Positions 38,401 through 52,100 of a stretch of 64,000 nt of DNA are shown here, piece after piece. The position numbers and the translations under genes were made by a program. The notes under the pieces were generated by a model, which saw nothing but the letters and a program-made list of their open reading frames with translations, did not search any database and was not told the DNA's origin. Source of the DNA: Clytia hemisphaerica. Lineage: Eukaryota; Cnidaria; Hydrozoa; Leptothecata; Clytiidae. Each line of letters starts with the position of its first letter. The first letter of the stretch is position 1. Location: the NCBI GenBank assembly GCA_902728285.1, contig CACVBU010000572.1:272770-336769 (forward strand), written 5' to 3'.

Positions 38401-41400
38401 GCCAATTTCCAACTGCTCTGTCCCAACTCCCATATGCATACCCAGCGACAATACATGTAATTCCAAAAACACTTCTGTTGATTCTGATAATTCTCACCTC
38501 CATACTGGTGTGAAAATAACATCGCAAGGATGGTCAAAGGAGCGTACACTACCTCCAGAACTTGCATATATAGGGAAGGCCCTTTGTCGTGGGAATATCA
38601 AAGATGTGGTTTTGGCAGCATACAAACAGCCTAAAATGAAGGAAATTATACATAAATTGGTCATCAAAGACGTACAAAAAGAAGCAGATGACATGTGCTG
38701 CAAGAAAAAACCATCAATCCTGAGAACAACTCAAAAATCAAAAATGAAAATATTTAGCTTTCAAGATTTGGTGAAAGAAATGGAAAACAAAGCCCCACTC
38801 AGCAAGAGTTTGTTAATGGCGATTGCAATCAAGAATGAGAAAGATTACCTCGCAAACCATTGGAAGGCATCAATATCGTCTGCCATTTATCTGTTCTACT
38901 GAAAAACCGCTGTTGCCATATGAATGCATATCAAATCCTCATCAATACCATTTTGCAACATTCAAGTCATACCGTGAGTCAATCAATTTATATTTATTCA
39001 CTAAAATGAAAAATGGGAAACAAGTCTATATTTTTTGTGTGCATTCTTGTTTGCCTTTAAAATATTCTGTCATAATTTCATTTAAGCTTTGCTGTTCAAA
39101 TAGTAGCTAAAAATAAAGAGAACTGAAGGCAATTCTATCAACAACTACAAAAAAGTTATTATTTAATAAATAGTTTTTTCTTCAACGTTTACTAACGTAC
39201 AAGTCTATATTAATCTATCTATTCCTGTGTTAACCATGCACAGGAGACTAAATAAAAAATTATCATTCTAGTGTAAAGGAACAAATTTTAATGAAAATTT
39301 ATTCAAAATTTTATTAATTCCTAAGAGAACTTAATTTTTGCAAAGAAATAATTATAAATAGTCTAGTAGCTATCATAAAACACGCCATTTTTTATTTTTC
39401 CTTTAGAATACAATCCGCAGGTTACAGCCTCTACGTCTTACAGTTCAGTTACAACCTATTACAACAAAATGAATGAGTATGGTGTAGATTTTGATAAAAA
39501 GCTGAAAGACAAGGTTGAAGTTGAAACAGAGAGAATTGCTCAAGAAAATGAAGGAAACCTCATTCAAGTACTGTGCAGGAAGAAGATACACACACTAAAA
39601 CGCGTTCCAAGGATATCTCTTGATAAAACCGCAGAAATCCCAGTCAAAGTTATTAAGTCACAAAAATTGGGAATATTTAACATAGCACCAGATAGTGACA
39701 GCGATGAAGAGCAAGAGCGTCAACACAATAGATTTTCTGATCATAAAGTAACTATTGACTATAATCATTTCAAACGAGACTTTCACGTACTCCTTGTTAT
39801 TCATTATGATAGAATGATACTTCTCCTTAAAATGAACTCGGAGACTTTTTTTGCTTTATAAAATATGAATTTGTGTCATTACTTTAAAATTAATGGATTA
39901 ATTTTCCTTCAAAAATACAAATTCACTAAGATTTGAAGTTTTGAAGTAATTAACCCAAATATCTATTATATATAGTTTTTTTTTCTTTGAAGCTCGAATT
40001 ACGCAGTGCTGTGCTGAAAATACCTTCAAAACCAACAACGTCCCGGCCAGTTGATAATGGGCGCAAGGTGACTATCGATAATCTTACAACGTAGTTGTAA
40101 ACATCAACAAGATTAAAAATTTTATCAACATTTGACATTACTTGCTGAATTTGAAGTTCATTAAAGGAAAACAAAGTTGTAGGCAGTGATAATTTACTTG
40201 AAGTTGGTATCATTAAATCATTTCGTAATATTTGCTCAACATCTTCCTTTTGGGATTTGGTGATAGATCTGACCTTTACTTCTTTGATACACATCGATAG
40301 ATCGTCAAATAACTGAACTTCATGATTTAAATCACATATACAATCCCTTGAACAATAGTCACAGCAATGACACCCAACCATTCCCTCCTCTCCTGAAGCC
40401 TCGAAACTTTCACGTAGCTGCCTCCTTCTACAACTCTCCTTATTTTGTACATAAGTTCTCATTTCATCACTTGTAAACAGCATAAGCATGCCATTATAAA
40501 TTAAGTGGCATTTACTTGGTTCACCATCTCTCCCTGCTCTCCCACATTCCTGAATGTAACTTTCTATTGATCGAGGTGGTCCAAAATGGATGATCTGAGT
40601 GATACCCTTTGTATTTACACCCATTCCAAAAGCTGAAGTGCATATCAAAATTTTGATGTTACCCCCTTTGTCAGTCATGTCTTCGACTATGTGTTCCTTC
40701 ACTGGATCAGGTGTTTTAGCATGAAACATATCTACCCGTCGTTTACGTTCATCAGGTACCGAGCTCGCATAGAATTTATTTCCCAAAATAGCTTTGAAGT
40801 GTTTGTACAATAGTGATGTTTGTTTGCGTGATTGACAAATAATAAGTGTTCGAGGGTAATCATGTAAATTGTTTTGAAATATATCATTGAAGTTGTCAAA
40901 AATCTCTTCTACTCGACATTTTTCTACTTAGTTGACACTGAATCTAATATTGTCTTTCAGAGGTGATTTTACAACAGAAAATGTATTTGAATGACAGAAA
41001 GACAAAAGGGAATAAATTTTTAATTTGTTGGTTGCAGTGACAGTTGCTGATAATGCAATGAAGGGAACATGTCTCAAAATTGAGCGAAGTTGGTCTAATT
41101 TGTAGTACCATTTTCTGAACGCATTGCGGTTAGATTGAGAATTCTGATCCAATCCCCTAAAAAAATGTTTGATAGGATACGTTTAATTTCTAAATTATTA
41201 TAACTTTGAATTGTACGTACCCATCTTTATCTTTATTAATATATAAATACGAATTTGAGCTGATGATGTTTTGTACACAGTTATATATGTTAAAAATTTG
41301 TATATAATTCTGAAACAATTTTTTAACAGCATCTTACTTCAAAATGTAGTTGTCACAAAATAAAAAGAAAGATGCCGAAATGAAATGAAATACCTTACCT

Positions 41401-43131
41401 GTTTTTTATTATGGGCCGAAAGTGTCAAAAGTGTGAATAAATTTTTGCCTTGGTATTGAAAAATGTTTTTAGAGACTCAGGAGTATTTTTTCAATGAACG
41501 CTTGAAATGTCACGCAAATTTTGATAATTTCTAAAAGGCTCATCTTTGAAAAACTGACAGTTAGTGGAAGTGTCTTTTTAATCTGCCATGAAGTGTTATA
41601 AAATTCCTTATTGAATGATACGTTCTTCTACTAAGAAGTCTAAAAAATGGCGTAGAAACAAGAAACTGAAAATTGATTACAAAACATACGTCACAAACAC
41701 GGAGTGCTGACTTTTAGTTTTAATGACTTGTTCTCACTTGTTTCCGTAATAAAAAGAAAATCGTTATTGTGAACTTTGAACATGCTTTAAATGGAGGTAT
41801 TTCCACTAACTGACTGAAATAATTTTATATATAAAGCTTCCAAAAACTTTGCCTTTATTTGTAAGAAGTTCTATGTCGCCAAACTCATTGCTGAGGTTTC
41901 AGGCAATAATACATACTTGCCTAGTGACATAGACTTCAATACCATCATCAATACAAATGAGGAAATGTGTAAGCGCTTTGGTTTAGGATTGATAGAAAAA
42001 ATGAAAACTCTTCCCATCATGTATTGGATGCCAAAAATGCATAAAAATCCTATTGGTTTCAGATTTATTGTAGCCTCTAAAACTTGTAGCACCAAACCGT
42101 TGACCGCAGTTGTTTCAAATGTTTTTAAAGTTCTCTACAAACATGTTGAAAGTTTTCACAGAAAATCAAGATTCTTTTCTGGGTTTAGCAAATTTTGGGT
42201 GGTTCAAAATTCTTCACCGGTTATTGAACATCTAAATCGGATAAATGCTAAGAAAAAAGCACAAAGAATTTCTACCTTCGATTTTGCTACACTTTATACC
42301 ACTCTTCCTCATGAATTACTTGTAAAAACTTTGACAGATATCATTAATTTCGTTTTTGATGGGGCATGTCGCAATAAACTTGGATTTTCTGCAAATTCAG
42401 TCTATTGGACAGCAAAAGGAAAAGATAACAGATTTTTTACCAACATTTCCTTATCAGAGTGTGTTGAATTTTTAATCAAGAATTGCTATTTCAAAGTTGG
42501 TAATCATATACTCAGACAAAACATCGGTATCCCGATGGGAATAGATCCAGCTCCATTTTGGGCTAACCTTTTTCTTTATTATTACGAATCTAAATATGTA
42601 CAAAATTTGATATCTACTAGTTCTCCTAGAGCATACAATTTTCATTCAGTTGGTAGATTTATTGATGACCTTTGCGCTATTAATGATAGAGATGATTTTT
42701 TCTCATGTTATAATGATATATATCCGGAAGAGCTACAGTTGAAAGTTGAACATCATGGAACACATGCAACGTTTTTGGATTTAGATATAAGCATTGAAAA
42801 TAACATCTTTCGCTACAAATTGTTTGACAAGAGAGACGCCTTTCCCTTTTTCATTGTGAGAATGCCACATAAAGATAGTAATTTACCATCAATCATCTTT
42901 TACAGCTCTATATATTCTGAGGTCCTACGCATTGCTAGATGCACTCTTCTTTTTGAAGATGTTCTGCCCAGAATTTCAGAACTGTTCAAGCGCATGCTCA
43001 ATCAGGGAGCTGAAAGATCTTCTTGCGAAAACAAATAGTAAAGTGTTTTGATAGATTTCCAGAGACTTTTATGAAATTCGGAGAATCTTTAAATGGTTTT
43101 TTAGCGCAACTGCATTTTTGAAAAATTGAAA

Positions 43132-43179
<48 letters not shown>

Positions 43180-46100
43180 TATTATGTATTGTATGTTAGT
43201 TTTCTCAGTCATTTCTTTTTCGTTCTTTCCCGTACAGACGGCTGCACGGACTTTAGGTGTCGAACCGGGTTCTGGGCCTACTTTTTAAAAAATTTGTGTT
43301 TTTTGTCGTTTGTCTTGTTCTTGTTCTTGTCTGTTGTTTACCTTTTTTGTTTCTTTGTATTTGTGTGGGAGTTTTTGTTTATTTTTCTATGTTTGTTAGT
43401 TTGTTTGGACTGCGGGTCGGTTCAGGGTTATGCAATCTGGGGGAGGCTGAGTGTTGGACGTCCATAAAACATGTTTAAAGCCGCTGCACCTGTCGCAAGT
43501 CAGGGACTCCAGATTGCATTGGTTGGGTTTTTGAGTGGGTTTTGGTGTTTGTGTTTTTCTGCTTGGCTTTTTAAACTTTATGTCTATTGGTTTGTTGGTT
43601 CTTTTTCGCATAAAATTCTCATTTCTTGACAGGATGTTTGATTGGTTTGATTTATATATTTAGAAAAATTCAAAAAAATGGAAAAAAAACGTATAATTAT
43701 AAAAATATTAGTGCCTTTTTATGTTTCATCTTTATTTTATTTCGTATTTTCAACACTTTCTCTCCTTGAGGTCAGATCTCTGATCTTCACCATATATACT
43801 TATAAAGTTTCCATAGTTCTAATGAGAATCTTGCTAACTCTTTTTGAAAAGAGAAGTGTTTGAAAAAAATGACAGTTTCTTACCATTCAACTATACAATG
43901 GGCTTCATCAATTGCAACACCAATGACATTCTCTTTAAATGTTTGGGATGACAATGCATTTCTCCAAACTGGGATATCTAATACTTCCGGCGAACAAAAA
44001 AGATGACTGACTGCCACACCGCCCTCATCAGTTATAATGTCATCTAACTTTGTGTGACAGTTCAGGATTTTAGCATTGAATCCTTGCTTTTGGAGGGTAT
44101 TCATTTGGTCGGCCATCAAAGCTTTCAATGGGGAGATTATTAAAATTGTCGAATAGACCGGTTTGTCTGGGACAGACTCATACATAAAATCATGTATCAG
44201 TGGCAAGCTTTGATAAATGAGGCTTTTTCCAAAGCCTGTAGGAACACTAAAAAATACATTTTTGCCAGCAAAGAATTGTCTTATGCATTCAATTTGCTCG
44301 TCATGAAAATGTTCAATCTCAAAATGTCTACAAGCGAATCTAACACTTTCTTCAAACTTTTCCATTCTAACTGTGTAAACTTTTCTCTAAATTAAAAAAA
44401 AAGAAGATTATGTATTTGCAGCTACCAAAAAGATTATCTCTGTTTTGTGTTTAAAGCAAAAAGGTAAACAAACTATGTGAAATTCAGCGAAATCCAAAAA
44501 AATTCTCCATCGCCAACAGCTCGCAAAGTTAAATAATTTCAGTAAAGACATGATGCATTTATCCATATAGACGACTTGAGCTACGACTGAGTGCGACCTA
44601 AGCTCCCGCCACCACGGCTGTTGAAAGCTACGGCAAAATCGCGATTGCCGAGAACAAAATCGGAGCCCGAAAACCCGGGCTCCAAACATTCGAAAAAGTC
44701 GCAAAGTGGAATAGACGTTAATTGCGTAGAAAAAACGCGGGTGACGTCTAGTATAGGCTATCGAAGCTCCTGCAGTAGCGAAAAAATCGAATTGGCGTCA
44801 AAGCACTTAAAAGGCTTCCGAAAATCGTCAAAGTGGAACTCACTAAGAAACGAGGTGAAAAATCCCGGTTTTTAGTGAGGTGCTAGCTACGCGAAGGACA
44901 AGTTTTCGAAAAAAATAAGCTCGGCTCAAATTTTGTTAATAAACGGTTGTAATTAAAAGGTAAGAAAAGTAAGAACCTTTAGCCGATCTGCACTAATCAA
45001 GTAATAATAGACCTGTATATAAATTACGTCACGAACATCACTTGCCTCGTATTCAAACAATTACCATGGTGATTGTGTCCCTTGAGACATTAAATGATTC
45101 TTTTATGAATAGGAAGTAGTTTTAATAAAACCCACTGGGAGTTAATCACCATGGCAATAATTTCAAAACGAGGAAAGTGCTTTTCGTGACGTAATTTATG
45201 AAAAGGTCTATTATCAAAAATAATTTGGTCGACTAAAACTTCTCAGTAAGCAAGGATATCATAGACTCACATATGTAAAAAGTGTAGATTTTGAGGTGGC
45301 ATTATAATTTACTTTCAGATTGTCATAATTTTAAGTTTGTACTAGTAGTGTACCTAATTTGAAGGTATATTTCAACTTTGTACCACCAAATAGATGTGGT
45401 CAAGTCCAACTCCAAAAAATGAGAAAGAACACATTTTCGGCACAGGTTCCTTTGGTCTGAGTAAGATCTTTAAAAAGAAGACGTCCTTACTTTATGAGCT
45501 GTTGGTCACGTGCAGCGATATTCTTGATACCGACCGTATCCTTCAGTTGAAAAACCAGACCAGCCCGTATACTTTCGATGATAGCCGGTGTTCCTCCTTC
45601 TTCTCGCATCTCGATGTCTTTCAAATAACGGTGCGAGCTCTCTGTCACCTAAAATTAGAAATTGAGATTCTGAAAAGTTAAAATGGAGATTTTTACGAGT
45701 AATCGAAGCTATCTTTGAAGTTGGAGCTCCCTTGCTGTTTATATACCGCCGGGAATTGGGGATAGTAAGCTTGGCTCGACAAATTTTAAAGCAGAAAACT
45801 TTAGAAGTAGATCATATCGACGTAGAGATGGGCTACTCGTCTGTGTATTTTAATTCAACGATCGTTATGTTCAAAGAACAAAGATAGCGAGTATATGTAT
45901 TTTCACTTTTGAGGACGGTAAAGTGACAGAGGTGGTTTGGAACACATAACCCGCAGTTTTGACCGGCAAAATTGAGGACGGTGAAAGTGCTGATTTACTG
46001 TCGTCCTCAGTTGCAATCAGAATCTAGACAAATCAGATCCTGTACGTCTCCGTCACAGAAAAACACACATACATAAACATGCTTTTACAATATTTAGTAC

Positions 46101-49100
46101 GGTTTGTGTCTCAAGACAATACAGGTTACATTCTGTCACGATGTACAATTTGAAAAGGACTTACAAAGAAAACTGAGCCACCGCCACCACGAGAGGGAAT
46201 CGGGTTCGCAAATAAATTCTTCTTAGCAACCAAAATACCTATGATCAACACAAAATGTATTATTCAATGCATTGTGATTATTTGAGTAAGGCCGAAATCC
46301 CATAGTTCTAAATAACGGTCAAATGATAATGGGATGAAAACTCTATTCATCTTATCATCTGAAAGCAATTATGATAAAAATAGTAAAAGTTATTTTACCT
46401 GGTTACCTAAAAAATAAGCTCTCTCGAGGGTATAACAGCTTTAGCACTAATAATTCTTTAAAACATCAAATGTACCTGGAGTTTGGGGACCACCAACAAA
46501 TTTGTGGGGTGAAATAAAGATAGCGTCTTTGTAAACATTGGATTTGGTATTTGATGAGGGATTCATGTTGATCTCAACGTATGGTCCTGTATCAAAATAA
46601 GAATGTCCATATAGGAATAAGAATTGGTACTCATAAACAATGCTGTGCTTATCAGCCATTAAGGTTGATCCCGGAAGTAGTACCTCTGAGGGTCGCAAAA
46701 TTCACGATTTTTAGGATTTTTTTTTTTATTTCGAGAGAAAAAGTTTCAAAAAAGTCTCCCTAATGGGCACTTTTTCACTAAAAATTGGTCTCTCTAAAGG
46801 TCGCTTTTTGGTCCGCACATACCCCTTATACGCCAACCCTACAACTCCGGGTGATTGACAAACTGTTTTAAAAACAAGTCATGAATTAGCAAACTTTTAA
46901 GTGCTTTTGAAGTACTTGGTGGGAAAGAAAAATAATACTCATGAAAAGTCTCACATGACCTCTCCAAGTATGTCCTGATGATAACAATATAAACAAGTGT
47001 CAATATACAGGAATCACGTTTCTGTGATATAAACACTTTTTGATAAAATAATATTTGAACAAGTTGGTAATTATCTTTTTCAGTGCGACTGCGACAAACA
47101 AAATAAGTTGGTTGTAGTATAAAGAGATTCTCTAATAAAAATGGATTTGAAAAAATATAGTCTGGCAATTACAATAATTGTTGTTTATTTGATAACAATT
47201 ATGATGTGCACGATTTGGATTCCCATAGCTGGACACGTTACTTTCAAATTAACTTGTACATCAAATGGCTCTTTCCTCTGTAACATATGGCCTGTTGTTG
47301 ATCATTCAAACAACCCAATGAATGTTACTGTACTTATCGTTGCAGGCGTGTGGACATTGTTTTGGAACACGATATTGATCGGTATCCTTCAAATATCACG
47401 CCAGATTGAAAAGTCCGCCGTATTCTTGTTCCAGTACACATTATTCCTACAAGTCTTGATGCTTGGAGTTATCATGAACCATTACGTGAATGCTTTTATC
47501 ATTCAGCATGAAAACGACGATGACGAAGATTTCTATATTGACAGAATCGGAGAGTTTTCGTCAATAACTCAACAATTATTTTTGTGTTTTTACGTTGGGT
47601 TTCGTTTGTATTTAACGTACAGAAACAATGGCACAATGATCATATTTGCAGCCTATAAAGTTTTTCTTCTCGTTTTGATTACCGGGTTAGTGTTTGCTAT
47701 TACTTATGGGGCACAAGAAAGCGACATAGGATTTATGAACGTTGCCTGTATATCGATGCCAACCGTCACCGTCTTTTTCTTGTTATACACGATGTGTCGC
47801 CGTAGCAATCACCAGGAGAACAAGATCCAACAACATACAGTTTGGTTCTTCTTCCTAATCAATCTCGCGAATGTTATCTCGTGGACGATTTTAATAAATG
47901 TCTTAGCTCAACATGACCAAATGTTCAAAATGTATCAAAATTGTGAGGAACAAGACAATTGTCAATTCGAACAATTAAAAAACAGTTATTTTGTTTTCCC
48001 AATAATCTGCCCATCATTGAGCGCTTTTGCCAGCATTGTGTCAGACGTCCATCTTCGCAAAATGTTCCTTCAACTGTTCAACTTACAAAAATGTTTGACA
48101 AAGAAACCAGAACACAGAGGAGATGAAAACAAACCTCTTATTGGACCTCACGAACAGGAATACGATAACAGCAGGCCTCACCAACAAGTACCTAAGAATT
48201 GGCAGACCCAATACGGTGCACATCAACCAAGATATGAATCTGACTATCACACCATGCCTCATGAATCTCCAAAACAGAATGTTTCAATAGGAGCACACGA
48301 AGAGAAGTTAGATATCGAATCGAATTTCCGAGCAATGGCTCATGAACCAACAGAATATGATGTAACCAAGGGAGCTCACAAGGAAAAACAACAAACTGAG
48401 TTCGATCCTCGAAAAATGCCACACCAGGCACCTGAACACGACATGACTCGAGGGGCTCATGAAGAAGAAAAGAAATTTGATTCTGACTTGCTACAATGGC
48501 ATATCAACTATTTGGACAAAAAGGCAGAGGAAAATAAAGTAGTGGTGCAATAAATAAGTATGCATACATGACGATTTGATTGACGACATGATCAAATTTT
48601 CTTAGAAACGTATAATATAATAGTATAATTAGTATAATCGTCAGCCGTGCAAAATTACTCGAATCTGATTGGTTTAGAGGAGTGCGATTAATCGTTAATT
48701 GCACTATTACCACTTTTTGCACTCTTCGGCGGGGGGACACTTTTGTCCCCTTATTCTTTTCTCTCCCAAGTCCCAGTCAGAGACTTTTTTTACTATATAA
48801 TAAAAAACAAAGACATTTTTTTTTCTTCAATATAAAAAAGGACAAAGAAATTTTACGTTACAATAGCTTCTTTTAATTGAAAACAAAGAAATTACACTGC
48901 AATGTTTTCTTTTTAAACAAAAGAAAAAAAGGAGGTTTTCGAATGTTTACAAAAAGAAAATATGATTTACTAATGATTATTTACTGACGATTACCTCGGA
49001 ATCGTATGTTTTGTCGTGCAATTAACGATTAATCACTCGTAACAAAGGAGAAAATACCGTAATTTACACTCGTCCTTCGGACTCGTGCAAATTACTATTT

Positions 49101-52100
49101 TCTCCTTTGTTACTCGTGATTAATCGTTAATTGCACTCCAAACCATACGATTACTAGTACTAATTATATAAGTATAATTAAGGATTTTTTTTGATTATTT
49201 TAGGGGATTATAGGCTATGATTTTCTCAAAATTTTCTTGTAAAGTGATATAGTAACATTTAAACTTTTTTATTAAACTGAACATTCGCACTGAATTTACA
49301 TTAGGATTTTTTAAAGTCGCTTGTGTTATCGGATGGTGTGTTTCTTGATATTAACAATCACGATCAAGTTTCTCTATTACACCCATTAACAAGTCTGGAC
49401 GCTGATTAGACCTACCTGATGATTAAAGTTAGAGCAAGTAGGGAAGTGAAATGTAGTCGAGTGCTGAAACGCCGACGGGATAATCAGTAATCGTTCGAGT
49501 TACGACAATTCGAGTGTGAAAGGCAGCGATATAGAGAGTGGAATTTCTTTGAATTTGCGCCATGTTTAGGATGAAAAATTCAATCTAACGCTTACTTTAC
49601 TTTCACGCAGAATATTTTCGAAATCTCGGGATAAATTTTAATTTTACTGGCGTTTGTGTGTAAACTACGCAGCTTAAGCGTTTTGGATGGGAAATAAGCG
49701 GCTTCATTTCACATCAAAGAGTTCCATATCTAGCTCCTTTCGGGTATTTATACTACCTGGTAACGAAACTTTTTATCCCTAGGCTATTATGTGTATGTTT
49801 ATTGGATGATTTAAAAAAAAGGTTGGTACAGGCTAGTAACACTCCTATTCCTGGGTTGACTTTGTAAAAATTTAGAGGAAACGATCCTATGAAAAAGAAA
49901 TCATATTCGTCTAGTATGGACTAGTATAAGTAGCAGCTGGAAATTATAAGAGATCTATTGATACCTGCAGTAGCGTAGTCGAAGAAAACGAAGCCATTGT
50001 ATTTGTGGAAGAGGTGACTGATACTGTCCACATCCACAAGATGACCAGTGACGTTGGAAGCTGCAGCAAAACAACCAAGAATCGGCCGCTCTTTCTCCAT
50101 TGACAAACTCTAAATTGAGAAGTAGTTTATTCGTAAATCAGCCACCTCCCTCGTGAAGAAAAACTTACGCCATCGTCTCAAATTCACAACGAAGGGAGTC
50201 ATTCGGAAACAGCATGATAATTCTCAAAGAGACGAGAGCTACAATGTCTTGTAAGCAAATTTGATAAATATGGTTTATGAATACTATTAGACCTAAAAAT
50301 GTTCTCATGTTGAAGGAAAAGTTTAAATCACTATTTTGAAACCATTTTTGCGAAAATACTCCGCGAAAATCACCTTAAAATAGTCTTTTATTATCCTCCT
50401 ACCTTTTAATTTCACAAATTTTGATAACTCACTAAATTTCGATTAGCAAGAATAAGGTAACAAAAACACAAACACTAGAGAAAATTACCTTTAGTAGAGT
50501 TTCTATATGTTCCAAATCAATTGATCCATTCTCACTTTCTCTTGACCAAACAATCTTGCTCCCTATTTCTTTCCAAGGCAGCAAATTTGAATGATGTTCA
50601 TAAGGGCTGACAAAAACAATCTGTACAAGAGAAAAGATTGTCTCATTAAAATTACGACATCAAATCTTAACTGCTAGAAGAACTAATATCGGGAAAGAGT
50701 TTATAACAAGTTGAAAAGTTTATATCACTCAGTGTCAACTGATAGTTTTCAAAACAAGGAGCAATAAATGCTGTACACTTCTTTTTAAGAATGATGTTTT
50801 TCCATTTCATCCTGGATATTTCTAGCTTTTTGGGGAAAATCATCCTAGAATATTCTTATGGTATATTCTTACATATAATACACACTTGAAGCATTTAAAG
50901 TTTTTTGTGAATGTAACCAGCCTTTCTTGAAGATAAAAGGCAATTTTCAGTTAAAAATGCTCCAAAAATGGCATTCTTAGGCTCAGTTGCCAAATTCCAT
51001 GATGGTGACATTGTTAGCATCCGTAACTTTTATGGCCAATTTCATCATGAATATTCTTATAGAGTATATTCTTATAAAAGAAAGTTAGATAACACTACTC
51101 ACAGGAGGTGCTTTCAAATTCAAAGCATGTAACAATTTATGGACAGCACCGGTACATCCATTGGAGGTGAATATCACAGCATCATGTTCCTGTGCATTCA
51201 CTGTTTGACGAATCAAATCTCTAAAATATAATGGCAAAATTATAATTCACAAGTGCAAAATTTACCCGAAGGGAATAATCAAATAATCATAATGCATTTT
51301 CATGGTTTCATTATTGATAACGCAGCAAATGAAACTAGATTGTTTAACTACATTTTGTGATCGTGATTGACTACGATTATGAGTGATCTTCATGGTACTA
51401 AGTAAGGTACTCTCTGATATTAAGATAATGGTTGAAAAGTAATCAAACCTGGACTCCTGTCTGAACATAGAAGTTTGTAGTGAAGTGATGCTGGTGCTTG
51501 TGTGCGTGTTACCATAATGTGGTAATACATTCTCACTGATGTAATCTTCTATGAATTTCAACGATCTAAAATGTGCAAAGCTCTGGATTAGCCTGGCAAT
51601 TTTCAGAAAAATCTATTAGGAAAGGATCATCAAAAACTAGGTGTGATTACAATTGGAATTCATTTTGTTGGAAAGACAGTTTTTGATGCTTGAAAACTGT
51701 TGAAATTATTCTTGCAAATATCTTTTTTGCGTCATCCATCAAATACCATCTTTAAAGGAGATCTAACGGCAAAAATTTTGCTATATTTTTTTTGGAAATT
51801 ATGGAAACTTTATATTGTGGGGATTAAAATGAGCTATATTATGTTGAAAAATTTTAACTCAATAGAAAATTATATTCCTTTAAAGATTTAAGCGTGTGAC
51901 GTCAGCGCTGAACAACTTGTTTGTTAAACAAGATTTTCTCTCTTTTTCTCTAAACTTTTAGTGAGTTTTATAAAGAAAAATTTCTTGATAAAATCATTTA
52001 GCACATTCATTTAGACTTCTAAATTCAGAGCAAAATGTCGTCGAGTGAATCTTCAAGTGAAGAAAATGATTTCTCAGACATTTTTAACCATTCTACTGAT

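Larger units (their letters stand above)
39950..44365 (-). pseudogene. RecQ-like helicase of the transposon, one in-frame stop
   Basis: Exon 43884-44365 carries Walker A (VPTGFGKS) and motif II ([10 protein letters not shown]). It joins in phase to 41156-39950, with motif III ([11 protein letters not shown]), then a TAA at 40928-40930, then the second RecA domain ([17 protein letters not shown] and motif [15 protein letters not shown]) and a Cys-rich zinc site ([12 protein letters not shown]). The frame is the same before and after the stop, so a single nonsense change breaks an otherwise intact helicase, and decay may be recent. [14 protein letters not shown] and the zinc cysteines identify RecQ-type superfamily 2. 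The 2.7-kb intron contains the reverse transcriptase. Confidence 0.8.
37107..44884. mobile_element. Decayed helicase-bearing DNA transposon in intron 9
   Basis: Inverted ends: 37107-37198 and 44668-44760 (TAGCCTATACTAGACGTCAC ... GTGACGTCTAGTATAGGCTA), with a second inverted pair at 37256-37309 and 44828-44884 (CTCACTAAAAACCG / CGGTTTTTAGTGAG). The second pair is not mirror-ordered with the first, so the exact termini are uncertain and no TSD was found. Inside: a plus-strand zinc-knuckle gene, a minus-strand RecQ-like helicase, and a reverse transcriptase nested in a helicase intron. Helicase-coding DNA transposons are known (for example the AcademH lineage); assignment here is open. Confidence 0.65.

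Noticed and set aside
43126-43478. 113-codon Phe-rich and 73-codon Leu/Val-rich ORFs
   Set aside because: Translation of a T-homopolymer and T-rich retroelement tail.
44408-44875. ORFs of 94-98 codons across the right end of the helicase element
   Set aside because: They cross the inverted terminal sequence on both strands and show no domain; chance open frames.
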